Assembly (NCBI GenBank): GCA_028723145.1
Contig: JAQYFM010000120.1
Location: 1 to 20,069 of the forward strand
Direction of reading: 5' to 3'
Length of the DNA stretch: 20,069 bases
From: Spirochaetales bacterium
Lineage (GTDB): Bacteria > Spirochaetota > Spirochaetia > Sphaerochaetales > Sphaerochaetaceae
The notes beneath the pieces are model-generated. The model did not search any database and was not told the origin of the DNA. It worked only from the letters and a program-made list of their open reading frames with translations. Shown here in pieces: positions 15,121 through 20,069 of the stretch; the first letter of the stretch is position 1, and every line of letters starts with the position of its first letter. The position numbers were made by a program, and so were the translations under genes.

Positions 15121-16416
15121 ATGATCGTATGTAAGTTTGGCGGTTCATCAGTTGCCGATGAAAAACAGATAATGAAGGTTAAGGACATCCTTGAAGCTAA
15201 TAAGGATCGTAAAGTAGCAATTGTTTCTGCACCAGGTAAGAGAAACAAGGAAGATAGAAAAATAACAGATATGCTATATGAGTGTAACTCTTTAGTTCAA
15301 CAAAATAAGAGTTGTAAACGCGTATTTGCTGAAATTGGTAAACGCTATCTTGATATTGCAACTGCATTAAAGCTAGACACAAAAAAGCTTACTCTAGCTT
15401 TAGATGACGTTAGAAGAAAAATTGATGCTGGTCGTGGTACAGACTATGCAGCAAGCCGTGGTGAATATCTTTCAGGATTATTGATTGCAGAATACCTTGG
15501 ATGGGAGTTTGTAGATCCTGCATCATATATCGTTATTAATTCAGATGGTACTGTAAATCCTATTAGCTATGAGCGTTTAGCAACAAGACTTTCAACAGGA
15601 AGTTGTTATGTTATGCCAGGCTTTTATGGTGCAACTCCAGAAGGTGTTATAAAGACATTCTCTAGAGGTGGTTCAGATATCTCTGGTGCTATTGCCGCAA
15701 GAAGTGTAAATGCTGACCTTTATGAAAACTGGACAGACGTTTCTGGTGTATATGCTGCTGATCCAAGAATTGTTGAAAATGCACGTGTAATTCCAGAACT
15801 TACATATGTACAGGTTCGTGAGCTTAGTGATGTAGGAGCTTCTGTTTTCCATGAGGAAGCAATTGCTCCTGTAATTCCTGTAAAGATTCCTATCAATATT
15901 AAAAATACAGATCGCCCAGAGGATCCAGGCACAATAATTAGCTCTGAAGTTGATCCAAGAGGGCTTTGTGGTGTTTCTGGTAAAACTGGATTTACAAAGC
16001 TCAAGCTTAGAAAACTAATGATGTTTAAAAAGTCTGGTATGCGCCATGCTTTATTAACAATCCTCCATCTTTATGGAGTAAGACCTTCTTACTCTCTCTT
16101 TGGTATCGATTCAATTGTTTGGCTCTTTGATAGTAAGATGGCAAATGATAATGTCTTGAGATCAATGTGTGAACGCTTAAAGAAAGACTTCGAGCTTGAT
16201 GATGTAGTCTTTGAGCGTAATCAAGGAATCGTAGGTTTGGTTGGTGGTCATATGGATGAGTCAACAGCTTTTATTGATGCTGCATGTGCTTTAAGAGATA
16301 GTAATATTAAAGTAAATTTCATGAACTTTGGTGCATCAAGAACTACTGCCTTAATTGGTGTTAATGAAGAAGATTGTAAAGAAGCAGTTCAGTGCCTTTA
16401 TAATAAATTATTCTAA
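15121..16416 (+). CDS. lysC: Aspartate kinase
   Basis: A 431-residue cytoplasmic aspartokinase that phosphorylates L-aspartate with ATP, the first step to lysine (or diaminopimelate), threonine and methionine. The kinase domain (1 to about 275) shows 'KFGGSS' (5-10), 'GRGTDYAASRGEYLSG' (104-119), 'RGGSDISGA' (182-190) and 'WTDVSGVYAADPR' (204-216). The C-terminal part (about 295-431) matches a paired ACT-type regulatory region, so feedback inhibition by an amino acid is expected, but the effector is not readable. GAGG lies 8 nt before the ATG. It stands alone between a divergent promoter and its own terminator; no other pathway gene is adjacent, so it could be the biosynthetic or a specialised isozyme. 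Confidence 0.95.
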   Translation: MIVCKFGGSSVADEKQIMKVKDILEANKDRKVAIVSAPGKRNKEDRKITDMLYECNSLVQQNKSCKRVFAEIGKRYLDIATALKLDTKKLTLALDDVRRKIDAGRGTDYAASRGEYLSGLLIAEYLGWEFVDPASYIVINSDGTVNPISYERLATRLSTGSCYVMPGFYGATPEGVIKTFSRGGSDISGAIAARSVNADLYENWTDVSGVYAADPRIVENARVIPELTYVQVRELSDVGASVFHEEAIAPVIPVKIPINIKNTDRPEDPGTIISSEVDPRGLCGVSGKTGFTKLKLRKLMMFKKSGMRHALLTILHLYGVRPSYSLFGIDSIVWLFDSKMANDNVLRSMCERLKKDFELDDVVFERNQGIVGLVGGHMDESTAFIDAACALRDSNIKVNFMNFGASRTTALIGVNEEDCKEAVQCLYNKLF

Positions 16417-16437
16417 ATCATAATTTTTTCAAATAAG

Positions 16438-16469
16438 CTCTCTTTCCATTTGGAGGAGAGTTTTTTTTT
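16438..16469 (+). terminator. Intrinsic terminator after aspartate kinase
   Basis: CTCTC with TTCC pairs with GGAG-GAGAG (ending at 16460) around an ATTT loop, with a one-base bulge and one G-T pair, then nine T residues (16461-16469). It lies 22 bp after the stop. Confidence 0.88.
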
Positions 16470-16487
16470 ATTCAATTATAAAGTGAT

Positions 16488-16514
16488 AAAAAAAGCACAG
16501 CATTTAAGCTGTGC
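16488..16514 (-). terminator. Intrinsic terminator after the sugar ABC ATPase
   Basis: GCACAGC and GCTGTGC form a perfect 7-bp stem with a 6-nt loop (16495-16514). On the minus strand it is followed by seven T residues (16494-16488). It sits 18 bp after the ATPase stop, and the reverse reading could also back up aspartate kinase termination. Confidence 0.9.
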
Positions 16515-16532
16515 CTTTTGCTATATCTGATA

Positions 16533-17627
16533 TTAGCGAATTGCGAGTTCTGTTTCAGCATCAAAGAACTTAGCTTTGTCCATATTAGGGATGAGGCTAA
16601 TCTTTGTGTCAACAGCAGGAATAACTGTACCGTCAATCTTACCGATAACTTTAGCTGTAGAAGTAGCAACGTAAACGTGAGTTTCAGCACCAAGTGGTTC
16701 AACAACAGAAACGTGACCATCAATAGTCTTACCAGCTTCTGGAGTCTTTGTGAACTCAACATCTTCAGGGCGAATACCGAATGTAACCTGCTTACCAACA
16801 TAAGGCTTAAGAACCTTAGCCTGAGCTGGAGTTACTTCGATTTTGAATGTACCTTCATTAACGAAAATCTTATCTCCCTGAGCTTCAACCTTAGTGTTGA
16901 TGAAGTTCATTGGAGGGGAACCGATGAAGCCTGCAACAAACTTGTTGTCTGGGTTGTTGTAGAGTTCGAGTGGTCCACCAATCTGCTGGATAACACCAAG
17001 CTTCATAACAACGATCTTATCAGCCATTGTGAGTGCTTCAACCTGGTCGTGTGTTACATAGATCATTGTAGCCTTGAGGCGGTGGTGGAGACCTGAAATC
17101 TCAGCTCTCATCTGTACTCTGAGCTTAGCATCGAGGTTTGAGAGAGGTTCATCGAAAAGGAATACCTTAGGCTGTCTTACGATTGCACGTCCTACTGCAA
17201 CACGCTGTCTCTGACCACCAGAGAGAGCCTTTGGCTTTCTTTCAAGAAGCTGTTCAATGTCGAGAATCTTTGCTGCTTCTCTAACACGTCTGTCAATTTC
17301 TTCTTTGTCAAATTTTCTAATCTTAAGACCGAATGCCATGTTATCATATACGGTCATGTGAGGATAGAGTGCATAGTTCTGGAATACCATTGCAATATCT
17401 CTATCTTTTGGTGGTACATCGTTAACGACTTTGCCGTCGATTGTAAGTGTACCAGATGAGATGTCTTCAAGACCTGCAACCATTCTGAGTGTTGTTGACT
17501 TACCACAACCAGAAGGTCCAACGAGAACAACGAACTCTCTGTCCTCGATGTCGATGTTAACGTTGTCTACTGCCTTAACGCCTCCATCGTAGATCTTGCA
17601 GATATTTTCAAGTTTTACTGTAGCCAT
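16533..17627 (-). CDS. ugpC: Sugar ABC transporter ATP-binding protein, MsmX/UgpC/MalK family
   Basis: A 364-residue cytoplasmic ATPase of carbohydrate (CUT1) importers. Walker A 'GPSGCGKST' (37-45), Q-loop 'QNYALYPH' (83-90), signature 'LSGGQRQR' (135-142), Walker B 'FLFDEP' (156-161), switch His193, then the C-terminal TOBE/regulatory domain (about 236-364). The start at 17627 is set by 'MATVKLENICKIYDGG' and an AAGGAG just upstream; reading further back gives no family sequence. No permease or binding protein is nearby, so it is probably the shared ATPase for several sugar transporters, as MsmX is in Bacillus. The symbol is the usual label for this family; the substrate is not known. G+C is visibly higher than in neighbours (about 43-47% in sampled 60-base lines), consistent with strong expression. 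Confidence 0.94.
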   Translation of the reverse strand: MATVKLENICKIYDGGVKAVDNVNIDIEDREFVVLVGPSGCGKSTTLRMVAGLEDISSGTLTIDGKVVNDVPPKDRDIAMVFQNYALYPHMTVYDNMAFGLKIRKFDKEEIDRRVREAAKILDIEQLLERKPKALSGGQRQRVAVGRAIVRQPKVFLFDEPLSNLDAKLRVQMRAEISGLHHRLKATMIYVTHDQVEALTMADKIVVMKLGVIQQIGGPLELYNNPDNKFVAGFIGSPPMNFINTKVEAQGDKIFVNEGTFKIEVTPAQAKVLKPYVGKQVTFGIRPEDVEFTKTPEAGKTIDGHVSVVEPLGAETHVYVATSTAKVIGKIDGTVIPAVDTKISLIPNMDKAKFFDAETELAIR

Positions 17628-17660
17628 ATCTGCTCCTTTGTTTTGATAATTCAATCTTAA

Positions 17661-17704
17661 AGGATAAAAAGTGCAAAATAAAGAAATTTTAATTTTTTTA
17701 TCCT
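17661..17704. promoter_or_regulatory. Inverted repeat in the sugar ABC ATPase leader
   Basis: AGGATAAAAA (17661-17670) and TTTTTATCCT (17695-17704) are perfect 10-bp inverted arms with a 24-nt loop. It lies 34-77 bp upstream of the ATPase ATG and could be a hairpin or a regulator site overlapping the promoter. Confidence 0.4.
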
Positions 17705-17708
17705 CTTT

Positions 17709-17720
17709 TTTTCGCGAAAA
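17709..17720. promoter_or_regulatory. 12-bp palindrome TTTTCGCGAAAA
   Basis: A perfect 12-bp palindrome with a CGCG core, conspicuous in AT-rich DNA, between the sugar ABC ATPase and the TetR gene. Operators of LacI-type sugar regulators often have a central CG step, so a role in controlling the ATPase is possible. Confidence 0.4.
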
Positions 17721-17743
17721 CTGGGTAAAAATTGATGTTTTGC

Positions 17744-17775
17744 TGACTAAATAAACTAAATTAGTCAATAAACTA
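17744..17775. promoter_or_regulatory. Candidate TetR operator: TGACTAA...TTAGTCA with 17-bp direct repeat
   Basis: TGACTAA (17744-17750) and TTAGTCA (17761-17767) are perfect inverted arms with a 10-bp spacer, 53-76 bp before the TetR gene. AATAAACTA also recurs directly at 17750-17758 and 17767-17775, exactly 17 bp apart. The placement fits an autoregulatory TetR operator that could also affect the divergent ATPase gene. Confidence 0.45.
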
Positions 17776-17819
17776 TTTTTTTACTTGAAATCCTAATTAA
17801 AAGATGGTTTAGTTAATTT

Positions 17820-18407
17820 ATGCCAAAGACCTATACTAAAGAAGAAAAAGATAATATTAGACAGATATTACTAGAGGAAGCAGAGATAGCTTTAGCCCAT
17901 AGCGGTATTGAAAGTATAACTGTTGATAGCTTAGTAGAAGCTGCTTCGATTCCTAAGGGGAGTTTTTATCTTTTTTATTCATCTAAAGAAGAATTATTTT
18001 TAGATGTAGTTTCCACTTTTCGTAAGGATAGTGAGGAAAAAACACTTTCTCTATTAGCCGAGCTTGATGAAAACCACATCGTAACAAGCTTAACTGAAGT
18101 ATTTACTTTTTTGACTAATGAAATTATTAAAAAAGGAATTTTTAGAATTGTTGATGAAAAGCAACAGGCAATAATTAGAAAAAAGGTGGGAAAGAAGAGA
18201 GTTGAAGAAGTCCTAAATGATTTATTTAGCTATTTTAAGGAGCTTTTTTCTTACTTTGCAATTGATGACAAGGATGACTTAGAAGGCTTTTATTCAGCTT
18301 ATTTACTACTTTTATACTCCTTTTTGCATAAAGACAAAATAAAAGACCTCGAAGCTAGTACAAGGCTAATACTTAGAGGTCTAATACTTCAATTAGTAGG
18401 AGAGTGA
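17820..18407 (+). CDS. TetR/AcrR family transcriptional regulator
   Basis: A 195-residue DNA-binding regulator. The N-terminal helix-turn-helix domain (about residues 12-62) has the TetR pattern 'ITVDSLVEAASIPKGSFYLF' (33-52) followed by 'SKEELF'. The remaining all-helical part (about 65-195) is the ligand and dimer domain, too variable to predict the inducer. The ATG at 17820 has no strong ribosome-binding site. It is divergent from the sugar ABC ATPase, with operator-like repeats in the 192-bp spacer, and its TGA stop directly abuts the stop of the convergent CNNM gene. Likely targets are itself, the ATPase gene or an unlinked pump. Confidence 0.9.
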   Translation: MPKTYTKEEKDNIRQILLEEAEIALAHSGIESITVDSLVEAASIPKGSFYLFYSSKEELFLDVVSTFRKDSEEKTLSLLAELDENHIVTSLTEVFTFLTNEIIKKGIFRIVDEKQQAIIRKKVGKKRVEEVLNDLFSYFKELFSYFAIDDKDDLEGFYSAYLLLLYSFLHKDKIKDLEASTRLILRGLILQLVGE

Positions 18408-19748
18408 TTAGTTATTTTCTATCTCTTCACTCTCATCTTGTTTATCTTTCTTTGAAATGATAGCTTCAATAATTCTCTTATCTTCTACACGGGTTACTGT
18501 GATATCTAAGCCATTAACAGATACATTGAATTGCTTTCCATCCTCTGGAATAGTGTGTAAGCATGAGAAAATCATGCCACCAACAGTATCGTAATCACGA
18601 TCATCAGGAATATTAATATCAAGCTCATCATTTAAATCATCAATAGAAAGTGTTCCTTGAACTTTCCATTTATTTTCATCAATCTTTTCAATCTCAGGTG
18701 ATTCAGCTTTATCATATTCATCGTAGATATTACCAACAATTTCTTCAAGGAGGTCTTCTAAAGTAACAATACCTCTTGTTTCACCATATTCATCGATAAC
18801 AATAGAAATATGGATTTTGTTTTTTTGCATATCGGAAAAGAGCTGGTCTGCTTTAATTGTCTCAGGAACAAAGTATGGCTTTCTAAGCATATCTTTGACG
18901 CTTTTTCCATTTGTATCATTAAGATTAATTAAGAACTCTCTAGAATTTAATATACCAATAATATTATTAATATCATCTTTATAAACTGGGAAACGTGAAT
19001 TACCAGTTTCTTTGATAATCTTTAAAATATCTTCTTCACTATCTTCTATACTAATAGCATTAACATCACTAACTCTAGTCATTATTTCAGATATAGTAAT
19101 ATCGTTAAATTCAAAGATATTTTGAATCATTTCCTGCTCATCCTCTTCGATTGAGCCTGATTCACCACCAACATCAACCATCAGCCTAATATCATCTTCT
19201 GAAACGTTATCATCTTCAGCTTCTGTTTTAAGGTTTAATAGCTTTAGGATAAAATTAGTAGTGCCACTAATTAATACAATTATTGGTTTAAAGATAATTG
19301 ATATTGTAGAAATAATTCCACAGCATGCTTTTGCAACTTCGTATGACTTTTGCTGTGCAATTCTCTTAGGTATTAACTCACCAAATACAATAGTAACGAA
19401 GGTAAGTATTAAGGTAATAATAATTACCGAAATACTATTTAATACACTATAACTAATATTTACTCCAATCTTGATAAACCAATTTGCTAAAGGCTCGGAG
19501 AGAGAATCAGCAGCAAAAGCTGCACCTAAGAATCCTGAAAGTGAAATTCCGACTTGGATAGTTGATAAAAATCCGGCAGGGTTTTCTGCAAACTTTAAAA
19601 GCTTGGTTGCGTTTTTATCGCCATCTTCTGATAATTTACGCAGTTTTGTTGTATTTAATGAAATAACTGCTATTTCCATTGATGCAAAGAATGCATTAAA
19701 CGCGATTAATATTGCTTGTATTAATAATTGTTTGGGTACAGAGACCAT
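18408..19748 (-). CDS. CNNM/DUF21 membrane protein with CBS pair and CorC domain (hemolysin C-like)
   Basis: A 446-residue inner-membrane protein. The CNNM (DUF21) domain spans residues about 5-175, with four hydrophobic segments and the signature 'GELIPKRIA' (123-131). Two CBS motifs follow (about 222-275 and 288-342, ending 'VTLEDLLEEIVGNI'), then a CorC/HlyC domain (about 358-432, 'DYDTVGGMI'). Members of this family are linked to Mg2+ efflux or homeostasis and resistance to divalent cations; 'hemolysin' is a historical label. AAGGAG lies 13 nt before the ATG, a rather long gap. The acidic tail (about 433-446) is not conserved. It has its own promoter and a leader of about 175 nt. Confidence 0.92.
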   Translation of the reverse strand: MVSVPKQLLIQAILIAFNAFFASMEIAVISLNTTKLRKLSEDGDKNATKLLKFAENPAGFLSTIQVGISLSGFLGAAFAADSLSEPLANWFIKIGVNISYSVLNSISVIIITLILTFVTIVFGELIPKRIAQQKSYEVAKACCGIISTISIIFKPIIVLISGTTNFILKLLNLKTEAEDDNVSEDDIRLMVDVGGESGSIEEDEQEMIQNIFEFNDITISEIMTRVSDVNAISIEDSEEDILKIIKETGNSRFPVYKDDINNIIGILNSREFLINLNDTNGKSVKDMLRKPYFVPETIKADQLFSDMQKNKIHISIVIDEYGETRGIVTLEDLLEEIVGNIYDEYDKAESPEIEKIDENKWKVQGTLSIDDLNDELDINIPDDRDYDTVGGMIFSCLHTIPEDGKQFNVSVNGLDITVTRVEDKRIIEAIISKKDKQDESEEIENN

Positions 19749-19783
19749 CTTAACTTAATAACTCCTTATAAAAAAATTTGTTT

Positions 19784-19869
19784 AGAAAAAATTTTTTCTC
19801 AGAGGAGCAAACATTTAAATTTCATCCTTCTACTGTGAGGATCATCTAAAGAATCATTACAATCTTTAG
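19784..19869 (-). promoter_or_regulatory. Structured 5' leader of the CNNM gene
   Basis: Within the predicted leader are three hairpins: CTAAAGA/TCTTTAG (19846-19852 with 19863-19869), ATCCT/AGGAT (19824-19828 with 19838-19842) and the A/T-only 16-bp palindrome AGAAAAAATTTTTTCT (19784-19799). Together they suggest leader-level control, but no M-box, yybP-ykoY or other known riboswitch is recognised. Confidence 0.35.
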
Positions 19870-19913
19870 GTAAAGGGCTTTCGTCCACTATAATTCCTTT
19901 GCACTTTGTGTGC

Positions 19914-19927
19914 GACAATATATTGTC
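19914..19927. promoter_or_regulatory. 14-bp palindrome at the CNNM transcription start
   Basis: GACAATATATTGTC is a perfect 14-bp palindrome, placed exactly where transcription from the promoter at 19932-19960 should begin (near 19925). This is a typical repressor operator position. Confidence 0.5.
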
Positions 19928-19931
19928 TTTA

Positions 19932-19960
19932 ATAATATTAACACTATTTATACTCGTCAA
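19932..19960 (-). promoter_or_regulatory. Promoter of the CNNM gene
   Basis: On the minus strand TTGACG (19960-19955, 5/6) is followed after exactly 17 bp by TATTAT (19937-19932, 5/6). It is the best housekeeping-type promoter in the window by overall match. Confidence 0.65.
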
Positions 19961-20069
19961 GGGATAGAAGAGTACATATAATGCACAAAAAATAAATAAT
20001 GCCTAATAAAATATAGTTTATATCAAAAGGGTATAACTACAAAAATCTCTTTAAAAACATAAAACACCC

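Larger units (their letters stand above)
19749..20069. other. 321-bp gene-free region upstream of the CNNM gene
   Basis: No credible gene lies here on either strand. It holds the minus-strand promoter (19932-19960), a start-site palindrome (19914-19927) and the structured leader. Beyond 19961 it is AT-rich with nothing recognised before the window edge. Confidence 0.7.

Noticed and set aside
16518..17096. Long plus-strand open frame (192 codons) opposite the sugar ABC ATPase, and similar frames opposite other genes.
   Set aside because: Antisense shadow: the minus strand encodes a full-length ABC ATPase with all motifs, and the opposite frame has no family resemblance or ribosome-binding site.
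19799..20002. Open minus-strand frame of 67 codons with a hydrophobic beginning ('ALFIFCALYVLFY').
   Set aside because: It has no ATG or GTG at the right place and no ribosome-binding site, and a stop lies directly before it. A strong promoter for the CNNM gene sits within it. The only ATG gives an 8-residue peptide.

Overview
The window is AT-rich (about one third G+C by eye) and densely packed with intact bacterial genes. A low-GC, probably gut-associated, fermentative anaerobe is likely. My best guess is Spirochaetota: one solute-binding protein has the '...VFASGAKE' signal-peptide end common in spirochaete binding proteins. The paired Y-polymerase/YolD genes and the butyrate kinase also occur in Clostridia-like Firmicutes, so the phylum is an inference. 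No rRNA, tRNA, CRISPR array, transposase or phage gene was seen. Layout, left: the window opens inside a butyrate kinase gene (+), which runs 19 bp into a convergent MATE exporter. That exporter is the last gene of a tightly coupled minus-strand operon: aldo/keto reductase (YghZ/Gpr type), Y-family translesion polymerase, YolD-like protein, MATE exporter 1. Divergent from it is a membrane-bound sensor with a degenerate GGDEF domain and an intact EAL domain, likely a c-di-GMP phosphodiesterase. Its last codons and stop lie inside a roughly 119-bp imperfect palindrome with matched ends, resembling a MITE; this element also carries a promoter-like sequence pointing at the next genes. Those are MATE exporter 2 and valine-pyruvate aminotransferase (avtA), translationally overlapping or nearly so, ended by a strong hairpin. 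Layout, middle (minus strand): a complete polar amino-acid ABC importer (binding protein, permease, ATPase) has its own promoter. Upstream of it, behind a UUCG-loop terminator, is a second unit: MATE exporter 3 plus a paralogous lipoprotein binding protein with no permease or ATPase of its own. Divergent from MATE 3 is aspartate kinase (+) with a clear terminator. Layout, right: an orphan MsmX/UgpC-type sugar ABC ATPase (-), visibly richer in G+C than its neighbours, is separated from a divergent TetR-family regulator (+) by a spacer full of inverted repeats. The TetR gene abuts, with no bases between stop codons, a convergent CNNM/CBS/CorC-type membrane protein (-). That gene has a consensus-like promoter, a 14-bp palindrome at the predicted start of transcription and a leader of about 175 nt. 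Themes: small-molecule export (three distinct MATE proteins), amino-acid uptake and metabolism (ABC importer, avtA, aspartate kinase), c-di-GMP signalling and DNA-damage tolerance. I see no clearly new defence or biosynthetic system. The most unusual DNA is the palindromic element at 7522-7640, followed by the regulatory spacers at 17628-17819 and 19749-19960.
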